From a virus: 47,610 nucleotides of DNA. Shown in pieces: positions 22,089-29,364 of this stretch (its first letter is position 1; every line of letters starts with the position of its first letter). The stretch is from the IMG/VR virus record IMGVR_UViG_3300048017_000027, positions 1 through 47,610 of that record; one strand, 5' to 3'. Under the pieces are notes generated by a model that saw only the letters and a program-made list of their open reading frames with translations, did not search any database and was not told the origin of the DNA. Made by a program: the position numbers and the translations under genes.

Positions 22089-22179
22089 AGAATGTGGCTG
22101 GAGTCAGCCGGACGCGACAAGTAACATTACTATCTGCGAGAGTTGTGGCGGAGAAAGCCTGAGCGTGATTTTTGACTAA
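22078..22179 (+). CDS. 33-residue zinc ribbon protein
   Basis: Frame with CRECGW near the start and CESCGG near the end: two C-x-x-C knuckles 15 residues apart (MICRECGWSQPDATSNITIC). AAGGAG stands seven bases before the ATG at 22078. Such minimal zinc ribbons usually bind nucleic acid or a protein partner. It overlaps genes on both sides. Confidence 0.7.
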   Translation: MICRECGWSQPDATSNITICESCGGESLSVIFD

Positions 22180-22375
22180 GCAAGTGACTGTAACGTTCAA
22201 GGCAGTATACAAACTAGAGGGCGCACTGCTAGAGGAATACCTAGAGCAACTGCATGGCCACAAGGACACGCTATCACAGCGCCAGTGGTTTGTTATTGAT
22301 CGATTTGTGGGACACGATAACCTGCGACTATTTGACCTAGACGCTCGGATGAGCGTAGATGAAGAGGAGATATAA
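22172..22375 (+). CDS. LTxxQW-like small early protein (TTG start)
   Basis: 67 residues starting MTKQVTVTFKAVYKLEGALL, with DTLSQRQWFVIDRFVGHDNL, a variant of the LTxxQW motif. The start is TTG within TTGACTAA, where TAA is the stop of the zinc-ribbon gene; the same arrangement occurs twice more (25946 and 33038). Acidic end (RMSVDEEEI). Function unknown. Confidence 0.6.
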   Translation: MTKQVTVTFKAVYKLEGALLEEYLEQLHGHKDTLSQRQWFVIDRFVGHDNLRLFDLDARMSVDEEEI

Positions 22376-22376
22376 G

Positions 22377-22541
22377 ATGAACCGACTAGAGAAGATTGCC
22401 AGTAGACTGGCTGACGACCTAGTGCAGATGCACAAGGACACCGCCATTGAGATTGAGTTTTGGGGCAACGCCCTAGAACTTGTAGCAGAGTTTTACAGCG
22501 TTGACATTGCTTTCAAGAAGAAGGAGCGCAACAATGACTAA
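22377..22541 (+). CDS. Small early protein
   Basis: 54 residues starting MNRLEKIASRLADDLVQMHK, with a basic end (AFKKKERNND). GAGGAG lies seven bases before the ATG at 22377, which fixes the start; the longer frame adds six residues without a ribosome site. It is flanked closely on both sides. Function unknown. Confidence 0.6.
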   Translation: MNRLEKIASRLADDLVQMHKDTAIEIEFWGNALELVAEFYSVDIAFKKKERNND

Positions 22542-22722
22542 GTATGCGATTTACGCAACACGCCGACACTGGTATAAGGTGGAGGTTGAGGCGACCAACA
22601 AGGACGAGGCTTACAAGCAGGTTCAAGACTGGATAGCCGAAGACTTCGAGAAGTATGAGACACACGCCGAATGGCATTTCGACGTTGAGGAAGTAAAGAC
22701 AAAGGAGACCGACAATGCCTAA
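22534..22722 (+). CDS. Small early protein
   Basis: 62 residues starting MTKYAIYATRRHWYKVEVEA, then a helix (NKDEAYKQVQDWIAEDFEKY) and an acidic strand. The beta-helix-beta look resembles small phage proteins that modulate host enzymes, but no family is recognised. AAGGAG seven bases upstream fixes the start at 22534. It overlaps neighbours by eight bases. Confidence 0.65.
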   Translation: MTKYAIYATRRHWYKVEVEATNKDEAYKQVQDWIAEDFEKYETHAEWHFDVEEVKTKETDNA

Positions 22723-23347
22723 CTGGGTATTCAATTCAATTTCTGTTCGAGGTAGCGACGCAGAGGTAACAGCGTTCCTAGAACACGCCAGCAAGCCATC
22801 ACCGTTCACCGAGTCTGAAGACCGCAAGTTCAACTTCCACTCATTTGTGACACCACCAGAGGACAAGGTGGAGCAATACAACAGCGTGGCCGGTTACAGT
22901 GGTGGCGTGTTTAGCGGAGACCCTGAGTTCAACTGGTATAAGTGGAACATCGAGAACTGGGACACCAAGTGGAACGCTTGTGAAGAAGTTGTGGAGCGTG
23001 GCCTTAGCGACTATGTGCTTATCAACTTCAACACCGCATGGTCGCCACCAATCCCAGTATTCCACGCTATGGCAAAGATGTTCCCAAACCTAATCTTCAA
23101 TGTTGAATACGAAGAGGAGCAGGGGTGGGGTGGTATCCTCACCTACCACAACGGCGAGGTTAGCCACAAGTCTGAGTGGGACATCCCAGACTCGCACGAG
23201 GATTACGTCTCTAAGGGACGTGAGTGCGTCTGCGAGTGGGACGACGAAGACTCTTGGTATAAGGACTGCCCTCGAACTGTGGAGGAAAAGAAGTCTGTGG
23301 ACAAGGACGGGAAACACTCCTGCAATTGTTCAAAGTGCGACAAATAG
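22715..23347 (+). CDS. Api92/YubB-like ferredoxin-fold protein with Cys-rich tail
   Basis: 210 residues. MPNWVFNSISVRGSDAEVTA, a FLEHASKPSPF helix region, AGYSGGVFSGDPEFNWYKWN and IENWDTKWNA match the 'MPNWcxnxlxvxG' family (DUF1281/Api92-like) common in plasmids and phages. Unusually, the last 40 residues are acidic and Cys-rich (REC VCEWDDEDSW; KHSCNCSKCDK), with an HSCxCxxC motif also present in the amidoligase insertion. Molecular role unknown. AAAGGAG is the ribosome site. Confidence 0.75.
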   Translation: MPNWVFNSISVRGSDAEVTAFLEHASKPSPFTESEDRKFNFHSFVTPPEDKVEQYNSVAGYSGGVFSGDPEFNWYKWNIENWDTKWNACEEVVERGLSDYVLINFNTAWSPPIPVFHAMAKMFPNLIFNVEYEEEQGWGGILTYHNGEVSHKSEWDIPDSHEDYVSKGRECVCEWDDEDSWYKDCPRTVEEKKSVDKDGKHSCNCSKCDK

Positions 23348-23383
23348 TGATACAATAAATCCCTAACATTCCTAAGGAGGAAT

Positions 23384-23692
23384 ATGAAACTCGAATACAT
23401 TATTACAGGTGACGTTAGTGAAATCTCTAGCGTTGTCGACAACCTACGCACCGAAAAGCGTTTCCTATCGGACACGCCAAACATCTCAGACTACAAGTGG
23501 TATCCGTTAGACGCATACACTCAGGTAGTTGAGGTTGTTGTTGAGAAGCCAGTAGACCCACGAGAACTAGAGTTGCTAACCGCAGACCTAACCTCGCTAA
23601 CCATTGGCAGATTGATCGATGGCGTAGTCCACGACGTAATCTCGGCAGGAGAAAGTGAGGTAGTCAATGACTCGACTAACACCACACGCTAG
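23384..23692 (+). CDS. Hypothetical early protein
   Basis: 102 residues starting MKLEYIITGDVSEISSVVDN. An alternation of beta and helix (YTQVVEVVVEKPVDPRELEL) suggests a small ferredoxin-like fold. Translation starts four bases after a perfect AAGGAGG; TGATACAAT (23348-23356) is an extended -10-like motif just before it, so this may be the start of a new transcript. It overlaps the next gene by 26 bases. Confidence 0.65.
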   Translation: MKLEYIITGDVSEISSVVDNLRTEKRFLSDTPNISDYKWYPLDAYTQVVEVVVEKPVDPRELELLTADLTSLTIGRLIDGVVHDVISAGESEVVNDSTNTTR

Positions 23693-24143
23693 ACAGGCCC
23701 TTGAGACCCTTGTAGAGGAGCATTCAGCGTATGTGCTAGCCAAGGCTACGCTGGAGGCCGAACTCAAGAAGCAGTTGAACGAGCAGTTGGCGGTTATCAA
23801 GCGTAAGCGTGACATTGCGCTACGCTTGGCCGCTGAGGCTGGAGTGCCACGCACCCAGTTAGGCAAGACTATCGGCACAAGCAACTACAAGACTGTTCAG
23901 GACATCCTCGCAGAGACAAGCGAACTAGTAACGCGTTCGACCTCAGCAGGCTGGACTATCGCGAAGCAAGACGACGGCACTTACCGAGTCGTGCTACAGA
24001 ACTTCGGCTTTGCCCGAGTTTCCGGTGAGGCGGTTGTTTCTATTGATGAAGCCGGCGAGTTTGAACACGTAAGCGGTGACGCATTCGTAGTCGGACAGTT
24101 GTATCAGAACGACGCAGTAACAGACGTTCTTGCAAGCATCTAG
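23667..24143 (+). CDS. Helix-turn-helix DNA-binding protein
   Basis: 158 residues. The N-terminal helices (ALETLVEEHSAYVLAKATLE, basic VIKRKRDIA) are followed by AAEAGVPRTQLGKTIGTSNY, a helix-turn-helix of the 'A-x-x-A-G-v-x-r-t-q-i-g-r' type, then a beta C-terminal part. It may be the early regulator; the TAACATATTSAA repeats are candidate targets, but that is a guess. It lies before a helicase gene. Confidence 0.65.
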   Translation: MTRLTPHARQALETLVEEHSAYVLAKATLEAELKKQLNEQLAVIKRKRDIALRLAAEAGVPRTQLGKTIGTSNYKTVQDILAETSELVTRSTSAGWTIAKQDDGTYRVVLQNFGFARVSGEAVVSIDEAGEFEHVSGDAFVVGQLYQNDAVTDVLASI

Positions 24144-24303
24144 CATTATCTGGCTTGCGCTCTTCCTAGCACTAATCACTCCTTTTATTGTTGTTATCGT
24201 TGCCATGCTAGACAAAGATGGTCACAGCACAAAAACAAGAAGCGATATGCCAAACTACAAAGCACAGCACGAAAACTATTGGAGACAGTATCTTGACCAG
24301 TGA
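24130..24303 (+). CDS. 57-residue membrane protein (TTG start)
   Basis: A frame with one strong membrane segment (IIWLALFLALITPFIVVIVA), then a polar tail (DKDGHSTKTRSDMPNYKAQH). An in-frame stop lies four codons upstream, so TTG at 24130 is the only start. It overlaps the HTH gene by 14 bases and the helicase gene by 11 bases. No ribosome site is clear. A GGAG for the helicase lies within its end. Confidence 0.5.
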   Translation: MQASSIIWLALFLALITPFIVVIVAMLDKDGHSTKTRSDMPNYKAQHENYWRQYLDQ

Positions 24304-25687
24304 AGCACCTCTTGTTCCTTATAACTATCAGGAACGAGACATTGAACAACTTATTGCCAATGACGGCTCAGGCATTGTAGCCACGCAGGTAGGTGGAGGT
24401 AAGACGCTTATTGCCATTGAGGTTGGTAAGCGTCTTGCCACTAGGACTAATCTTGTCATTGCACCAAAGGGAACGCACAAGCGAGCGTGGGAGAAGACTA
24501 TCAAGCGTCAGATTCCCGGCGCTGAGGTCTTCTATGTGAACTCTACTGTCGCAGGACAGCAAGCGTTCAAAGCGTTAGAGGCTGGGGCTAAGGGCTGGTT
24601 TATGGTCAGCCCAGAGTATTTCCGCAAGTTCCACTGGAAAGGCATCACGCCTGACCTAGCGGTATTTGATGAGGTTCACCGAGCGTCTAACCGCAAGAGC
24701 AAGACTGCCATTATGCTGACCACCCTAAAGGCTAAGCGCCGTATCGGAATGTCAGGCACAGTGGCAGGCAACAAGATCGATGGCATCTGGGCCATCCTGA
24801 AATGGATTTACCCAGATGTCGCCGGTCGCTCGTATTGGAACTGGGTTGACAAGTATTGTTCAACTGAGGTTGACTTCTTTGCCGGGAAGATTATTACTGG
24901 TGAGGTAAACCCCGGCGCAATTATCGAGTCAATCCCCTGTTACATCCGCCACCTCAAGCGTGAGAAGTGCTGTGAGTTTCACCCGGAGGGTATTGACAAT
25001 GAACTACCACCAGTCCAGACGGAAGTCCGGACAGTGGAACTAGCCTCAGAGCAGAAAAGGATTTATAAGAAACTTGAGAAAGAATTATTCGTTTGGCTTG
25101 GTGAGAACCCGCTTGTCGTTGAAGTTCCTGTTGCTGTGCGTATTCGTCTTAGACAAATTACGCTCGGAGTGCCTGAAATCAATGAGCAGGGAGAAGTTAC
25201 GTTTGGCGAGGATTGTAAATCATCCAAGTATGAGGAACTCCTCCAAATAATCGGAGACCACCCACAAGGTGAGCAGATGCTTATCCTGACCCATAGCCAG
25301 AAGTTCGCTGAGGTTGTGACTAAGCGACTGCAACGGCTAGGCTTCAACGCTTTCGAGTGGTCAGGCAAGGCTTCTCAGCCGGTGCGTGACCAGGCTCTGA
25401 CAGACTTCATTGCCGGCAAGATTCAGTTCATCGTGGCTGTAATCTCAGCAATCGGTGAGGGAACAGATGGGCTACAGGAAGCCGCTAGCGTGGTCGTGTG
25501 GCTGTCTAAGGACGACAACCGTCTACTCAACGAGCAGGCCGCTGGTCGACTCGATCGTCGTGGGCAGAAACGCTCGGTGATTAGTTATGAGATTATCGCT
25601 GAGGACACTTACGACGAGGGTCAGTTATCACGACTTGTCAAAGACCAACTGAGGATGAACGAAAGCCTGAGAAAACAAGTTGGCTAG
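24293..25687 (+). CDS. SNF2/DEAD-type superfamily 2 helicase
   Basis: 464 residues from TTG 24293, chosen because GGAG lies eight bases upstream; an ATG at 24218 would add 25 unconserved residues. Motifs: Walker A VGGGKTLIA (34-38), DEVH box FDEVHRA (126-129), SGT motif RIGMSGTV (153-156), ISAIGEGTDGL and motif VI EQAAGRLDRRGQ near the end. Like phage SNF2 helicases it probably remodels DNA or protein-DNA complexes for replication or recombination. It is followed by a promoter. Confidence 0.85.
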   Translation: MTSEAPLVPYNYQERDIEQLIANDGSGIVATQVGGGKTLIAIEVGKRLATRTNLVIAPKGTHKRAWEKTIKRQIPGAEVFYVNSTVAGQQAFKALEAGAKGWFMVSPEYFRKFHWKGITPDLAVFDEVHRASNRKSKTAIMLTTLKAKRRIGMSGTVAGNKIDGIWAILKWIYPDVAGRSYWNWVDKYCSTEVDFFAGKIITGEVNPGAIIESIPCYIRHLKREKCCEFHPEGIDNELPPVQTEVRTVELASEQKRIYKKLEKELFVWLGENPLVVEVPVAVRIRLRQITLGVPEINEQGEVTFGEDCKSSKYEELLQIIGDHPQGEQMLILTHSQKFAEVVTKRLQRLGFNAFEWSGKASQPVRDQALTDFIAGKIQFIVAVISAIGEGTDGLQEAASVVVWLSKDDNRLLNEQAAGRLDRRGQKRSVISYEIIAEDTYDEGQLSRLVKDQLRMNESLRKQVG

Positions 25688-25700
25688 GTTAGGTTGGTGC

Positions 25701-25729
25701 TTGACAGGTCACCATAAACAGTGCATACT
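25701..25729 (+). promoter_or_regulatory. Promoter for the 25777-28585 genes
   Basis: TTGACA, exactly 17 bases, CATACT, in the gap after the helicase gene and 48 bases before the next start. Confidence 0.75.
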
Positions 25730-25776
25730 AGAGATACCAAATTACATCTGCGATTGCGATTGCCACAAGGAGGACA

Positions 25777-25953
25777 ATGCTACTAGAACCTAAGGATGTC
25801 TGGGCCACAGACTGCTGTGAGGCGGACGATTGCGCAGAGGAATGCAACTGTGAGAACCATGGTTGCGACGAGTGTGGCATTGGCCATGGTTGTAGATGCG
25901 ACGCAGACTTTGACGCGTGGCAAGATATGGAACTGGAAATTTATTTTGACTAA
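25777..25953 (+). CDS. Cys/Asp-rich 58-residue protein
   Basis: Frame starting MLLEPKDVWATDCCEADDCA. It has nine Cys in a 29-residue span (C-C, C, C-x-C, C-x-x-C, C-x-C patterns), very acidic, then WQDMELEIYFD. AAGGAGG stands four bases before the ATG. Cys spacing suggests a zinc or Fe-S site; the composition resembles the amidoligase insertion (262-294). First gene after the promoter, function unknown. Confidence 0.7.
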   Translation: MLLEPKDVWATDCCEADDCAEECNCENHGCDECGIGHGCRCDADFDAWQDMELEIYFD

Positions 25954-26038
25954 AGCAGAACTAGCGCTACTGGTTGAGGTGCAGGTATTGATTGCATACG
26001 ACGAACTACTAGAGGAGATGAAGCAGGCCAATGGTTGA
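25946..26038 (+). CDS. 30-residue helical protein (TTG start)
   Basis: Frame MTKAELALLVEVQVLIAYDE and ten more residues, all helical and acidic. Start TTG within TTGACTAA overlaps the stop of the Cys-rich gene; it also overlaps the next start. No ribosome site beyond the overlap, so expression by re-initiation is assumed. Function unknown. Confidence 0.45.
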   Translation: MTKAELALLVEVQVLIAYDELLEEMKQANG

Positions 26039-26201
26039 GATTGAACTAACAAAGCAACAGGTTGATCTGCTATTCTCTGCACTAAAAGCATCTGAGTCTG
26101 CTTATACGGAGGCTGGACAGTGGAAAGCCTGCAAAGAGTTAGACAAGTTGCACCGAGAACTACACAAGCAAATTTTTACATATGGACAAGTAGAGGAATA
26201 G
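26031..26201 (+). CDS. 56-residue helical protein
   Basis: Frame starting MVEIELTKQQVDLLFSALKA, then SAYTEAGQWKACKELDKLHR. Two helices with heptad-like hydrophobics suggest a helical hairpin. GAGGAG lies upstream inside the previous small gene, giving translational coupling. Function unknown. Confidence 0.6.
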   Translation: MVEIELTKQQVDLLFSALKASESAYTEAGQWKACKELDKLHRELHKQIFTYGQVEE

Positions 26202-26202
26202 T

Positions 26203-26451
26203 ATGGACATCAAGGTATGGAGCACCCCGAGTTGTGTGCAGTGTATGATGACAAAGAAGGAACTCGATCGACTCGGAATCAAGTATGAGTCATACGACCT
26301 GACCGAACACCCCGACAAGTTGGAAGAGTTCAAGGCTAAGGGTTTGCTACAAGCCCCTATCGTTGAGACCGACATCAAGATTTGGTCCGGATTCCGTATT
26401 GACAAGATTAAGTCTCTTCACTCATTCCTGCTAGGAGGGAACCACAAGTGA
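26203..26451 (+). CDS. NrdH/glutaredoxin-like redoxin
   Basis: 82 residues. CVQC at residues 11-14 in VWSTPSCVQCMMTKKELDRL is the redox site; then YDLTEHPDKLEEFKAKGLLQ, a cis-Pro segment APIVETD and FRIDKI. It matches NrdH redoxins, which reduce ribonucleotide reductase. No reductase gene is visible, so it probably serves the host enzyme. AGTAGAGGAATAGT is the ribosome region. Confidence 0.8.
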   Translation: MDIKVWSTPSCVQCMMTKKELDRLGIKYESYDLTEHPDKLEEFKAKGLLQAPIVETDIKIWSGFRIDKIKSLHSFLLGGNHK

Positions 26452-26729
26452 GCGATTACGAAATTGTAGACCCACGAACCGGCGAGATGATTGAATTCTC
26501 GACAACCATTGACATTAGCCTTATTCAGGACTACAATAGTTGGGTAGTCGAGAACAGGATGAGCCCACCACTGTTCTCGCCTCTAGAGTATGCACAGCAC
26601 ATCGAGAACGAGAAGCGCAAGCAAGCCGTTGAAAAGGCGATTGCAATGATTGAGCAATACAACAAAGGCACACTGTGGGAGCCAGAGATGGTGAATGAAC
26701 TGTTAGGAATTTTGAGGAATGAGGAATGA
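26448..26729 (+). CDS. Hypothetical protein
   Basis: 93 residues with GTG start overlapping the redoxin stop (GTGA) and TAGGAGGGA upstream. It starts MSDYEIVDPRTGEMIEFSTT and has two later helices (AVEKAIAMIEQYNKGTLWEP). No family is recognised. It lies before the DUF2637-like membrane gene and overlaps it by 11 bases. Confidence 0.65.
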   Translation: MSDYEIVDPRTGEMIEFSTTIDISLIQDYNSWVVENRMSPPLFSPLEYAQHIENEKRKQAVEKAIAMIEQYNKGTLWEPEMVNELLGILRNEE

Positions 26730-27261
26730 AGTGGTCGGGTTTGAACCTATCTACAACCCAATTAAGCACCAGTTCACAGAGGAAGAGATGCTAGAAGAGA
26801 TTATTATCAAAGAGGAGAAGCCTGCTGTAAAGAAGGCTCGAATCAACCCAGACTCTATTCCGGTTCTGCTACTCGCTGTTGTGCTGGTAGGCATACTAAT
26901 GGTATCGTCATTCGCTGTGTCGTTCAGTGGCATCTACTCTGTGTCGGAGTGGACTGGAATCCCAAAGGTTATCCAATGGCTACCAGCACTATTCATTGAC
27001 GCTGCAATCTTGGCCTACACAGTCTCGCTGATTGTGTTCAAGGCACGAGGCGAATCAACTTGGAGGACGACACTTGGACTATCGGGGTTTGCGATCATTT
27101 CTGTTGTGGCTAACGCAAGCCACACTCTTGCTTACTGGGATGGGACTGCTTCTGACTACCGAGTTTGGATGGGTGTTATTATTACCGCCAGTGCACCTAT
27201 TGCTGTTCTACTGGCTTCTGAAGAGATTACGCGTCTAGCGTTTGCAAAGGAAGCCGAGTAA
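26719..27261 (+). CDS. DUF2637-like multi-span membrane protein
   Basis: 180 residues. The polar N-terminal 45 residues are followed by four hydrophobic segments: SIPVLLLAVVLVGILMVSSF, PALFIDAAILAYTVSLIVF, GLSGFAIISVVANASHTLAY and GVIITASAPIAVLLASEEI. The order and the ANASHTLAYWDG loop resemble DUF2637 proteins of actinobacterial plasmids and phages (Spd-like). It may act in the cell membrane in superinfection exclusion or spread, but this is unknown. It overlaps the WhiB gene by one base. Confidence 0.7.
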   Translation: MRNEVVGFEPIYNPIKHQFTEEEMLEEIIIKEEKPAVKKARINPDSIPVLLLAVVLVGILMVSSFAVSFSGIYSVSEWTGIPKVIQWLPALFIDAAILAYTVSLIVFKARGESTWRTTLGLSGFAIISVVANASHTLAYWDGTASDYRVWMGVIITASAPIAVLLASEEITRLAFAKEAE

Positions 27262-27602
27262 TGGCCGGAGACGGAACCATCATGACTACAGACCCATTGC
27301 ACTTCGGCATTAAGCCGGAGGCTATGGGGAAGTGGCGAGCGCTGTTCTCGGCAATCGAGAAAGAGCCATACTACCCATGCTTGTATAACCCATACTTCTA
27401 TACGGACTATGACGGCTTGGGCTTTGAGGCTCGCAGTGGCAATGGGCCTGGGCGCTCAGCCCTCACCGAGGACGACTGCGAAGCGTTGTGCTACGGTTGC
27501 CCAATACTAAAGCAGTGCTACGACTTTGCTGTTGCAAACGAGGAGCAATATGGAATCTGGGGCGGTATTGACTTTTCCAGAAAACCAGATACACTGTTCT
27601 AA
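27261..27602 (+). CDS. WhiB-family Fe-S transcription regulator
   Basis: 113 residues. Cysteines C40, C77, C80 and C86 give the C-x(36)-C-x2-C-x5-C cluster motif, followed by GIWGG at 98-102, the DNA-contact turn. C73 is extra. WhiB proteins occur only in actinobacteria and their phages, where they bind sigma factor A and reset host transcription; mycobacteriophage TM4 uses one to block septation and superinfection. The start overlaps the membrane gene stop (TAATG); MTTDP at 27282 is an alternative. Confidence 0.9.
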   Translation: MAGDGTIMTTDPLHFGIKPEAMGKWRALFSAIEKEPYYPCLYNPYFYTDYDGLGFEARSGNGPGRSALTEDDCEALCYGCPILKQCYDFAVANEEQYGIWGGIDFSRKPDTLF

Positions 27603-27623
27603 TACACATTTAAAGGAGAGAAA

Positions 27624-28346
27624 ATGATTCCGGATTCACGAATCAGAGATATGGCGCTTGGGCTTTTCAAGCAAAAGTCTGCAAGAGACTCGCAACGCAA
27701 AGTAGGAGCATCAGACTTCTCTGACCCATGCGAGTTCCACCTAGCCAAGAAGTTGCTAGGCCTGCCGTCAGGCGAGTTTAAATACTGGATGGGCGCTAAG
27801 GTTGGAACTGCAATCCACGAGTTCCTAGAGGCGCGTATCGAGACAGTTGACCTCGATGAGTTTCCGGAGTTTGCATCGGCTCGCGTTGAGCAGACAATCA
27901 TCCTTGGCGAACTTAAAGGCTATGGCACAATCAAGTCAAAGCCAGACCTAGCACTAGTTGAGGGTAAGCACCTTGTCGACTGGAAGACATCGAAGCGTGA
28001 GAAGTCACGTCAGTTGCAGTCGGTTGTGCTAGGCGAAGCCAAGGACACTAAGGTTGCCGCTGAGTCAACCTACACCCTCAAGCGATACTTTGCGCAGGCG
28101 CAGATTTACGCATGGGGCTTGAACAAGGGTGGCACTGAGATCGATGCGTGTTCTCTTGTGTTCATTAACCGAGACGGCACGTACGACCCTGACGTGTGGA
28201 CTTGGACATTCCCTTATGACGAAGCATTCGCACAATCAATGTGGGACAGATTAGCAAGAATCTGGGCTGAGGTTCAGTCCGGTAAAGATATCGAAGAGTT
28301 CCAGCGTGAAGAGCACTGCTTCGACTGCAAGGTTTTGGAGGCCTAA
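27624..28346 (+). CDS. PD-(D/E)XK nuclease, Cas4/RecB-like
   Basis: 240 residues. GTAIHE, KPDLALVEGKHLVDWKTSKR (Asp, then D-x-K) and QAQIYAWGLN (Q-x3-Y) are the exonuclease motifs. Cys36 (DPCEFHL) and C232/C235 (HCFDC) recall the Cas4/AddB-type Fe-S cluster, though one of four Cys is unclear. It probably makes single-stranded ends for the recombinase encoded at 28632. AAAGGAG is the ribosome site. Confidence 0.82.
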   Translation: MIPDSRIRDMALGLFKQKSARDSQRKVGASDFSDPCEFHLAKKLLGLPSGEFKYWMGAKVGTAIHEFLEARIETVDLDEFPEFASARVEQTIILGELKGYGTIKSKPDLALVEGKHLVDWKTSKREKSRQLQSVVLGEAKDTKVAAESTYTLKRYFAQAQIYAWGLNKGGTEIDACSLVFINRDGTYDPDVWTWTFPYDEAFAQSMWDRLARIWAEVQSGKDIEEFQREEHCFDCKVLEA

Positions 28347-28585
28347 TGAATAACATAAACGTAAACAAGACAACCGTCCGATTGGCATCAAGCATGGCGC
28401 TAATCTACCGCATCTGCTTCTCGGCAATCCTGCTGTGGGGCGCAAAGGAAAGCGACTCAGAAGCACTCAAGTGGATTCTGCTATCGATTGTATCGATTAT
28501 GATTACGTTTGGACTGTATCGTTTCGTAAAGATGATGGCATTTGCAAACAATTTGAAGAAACTTGAAAAAGCGTTTGACAAGTAG
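28346..28585 (+). CDS. Two-span membrane protein
   Basis: 79 residues with two hydrophobic helices (LIYRICFSAILLWGA and LKWILLSIVSIMITFGLYRF) and a basic C-terminal helix. The ATG overlaps the nuclease stop. The promoter for the recombinase gene lies at its end. Function unknown. Confidence 0.65.
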   Translation: MNNINVNKTTVRLASSMALIYRICFSAILLWGAKESDSEALKWILLSIVSIMITFGLYRFVKMMAFANNLKKLEKAFDK

Positions 28586-28603
28586 AATTGAATATGTTAT
28601 ACT
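28575..28603 (+). promoter_or_regulatory. Promoter for the recombination/replication genes, with operator-like repeat
   Basis: TTGACA, exactly 17 bases, TATACT. The spacer and -10 contain TTGAATATGTTA (28588-28599), the inverse of the TAACATATTCAA repeats at 20539-20851. A protein bound there would block this promoter. Confidence 0.8.
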
Positions 28604-28631
28604 GAATATCTCTTAAGGAGGAGAAAACAAA

Positions 28632-29360
28632 ATGAGCGATTTCCCAAAACTGCCCTTTGAGCAGTTCATTACAAAAGCAGACAAACTAAACACGCCAAAG
28701 ACCATCCTGGTCTACGGCGACCCAAAGCGTGGTAAGTCTTGGTTTGCTGCATCAGCCGCTGAAGTCAAGGAACTCTCACCAGTTCTAGTAATTGACACCG
28801 AGGGTGGCTCATCCGCAATTGCACGTGACTGGAAAGATGTCGACGTGGTTGAGGTTGACACTCACGAGAAGTTCGACAGCGTAGTTACTGCGCTACTCGA
28901 CCAGCCTCACAAGTACAAGACCGTTATCATCGACACGCTCGGCGTTGCGATGGACCGGGCAGAGAAATTCTTTGGAGAGAAACCAGAGAACCGCAACAAC
29001 AAGTTCGGTAAGTGGGGTGACTTGAAGGAGTGGATCAACCTATTGGCCCGCAAACTTCATGCCGCTCCGTTCCTATCAATCCTCGTAGCACACGCTCAGG
29101 ACGACAAGGACGACCAGACTGGTGCAGTTAAGACTGTGCCAATGTTGCCGGGGTCAGCGAAGAACACGCTTCCAGCTATCCCTGACATTATCGGATACAT
29201 GGGCGCAGAAACTGACGAAGCAGGAGTTGTACATCGTGTGCTAAACTTGCAGTCTTCAGAGCGTCTCGTATCTGGGAACCGCTTCGGACTGCCAGCAAAG
29301 CTGTACGACCCAAGCATTAAGAAAATCATTGACAGCATCAACAAACTAGGAGGAAACTAG
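28632..29360 (+). CDS. Sak4-like RecA-type ATPase (single-strand annealing)
   Basis: 242 residues. Walker A GDPKRGKS (29-36), a VIDTEGG strand (53-59), Walker B KTVIIDTLG (96-104; Asp101) and SILVAHAQDD. This compact RecA core without extra domains is typical of phage Sak4 ATPases. The neighbouring DUF669-like gene and the nuclease complete a recombination set. AAGGAGGAGAAAACAAA precedes the ATG. Confidence 0.85.
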   Translation: MSDFPKLPFEQFITKADKLNTPKTILVYGDPKRGKSWFAASAAEVKELSPVLVIDTEGGSSAIARDWKDVDVVEVDTHEKFDSVVTALLDQPHKYKTVIIDTLGVAMDRAEKFFGEKPENRNNKFGKWGDLKEWINLLARKLHAAPFLSILVAHAQDDKDDQTGAVKTVPMLPGSAKNTLPAIPDIIGYMGAETDEAGVVHRVLNLQSSERLVSGNRFGLPAKLYDPSIKKIIDSINKLGGN

Positions 29361-29364
29361 ACTT

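Noticed and set aside
24218-24292. ATG at 24218 as helicase start
   Set aside because: It lacks a ribosome site and adds a low-complexity segment overlapping the membrane peptide gene; the TTG at 24293 has GGAG at good spacing. Not fully excluded.
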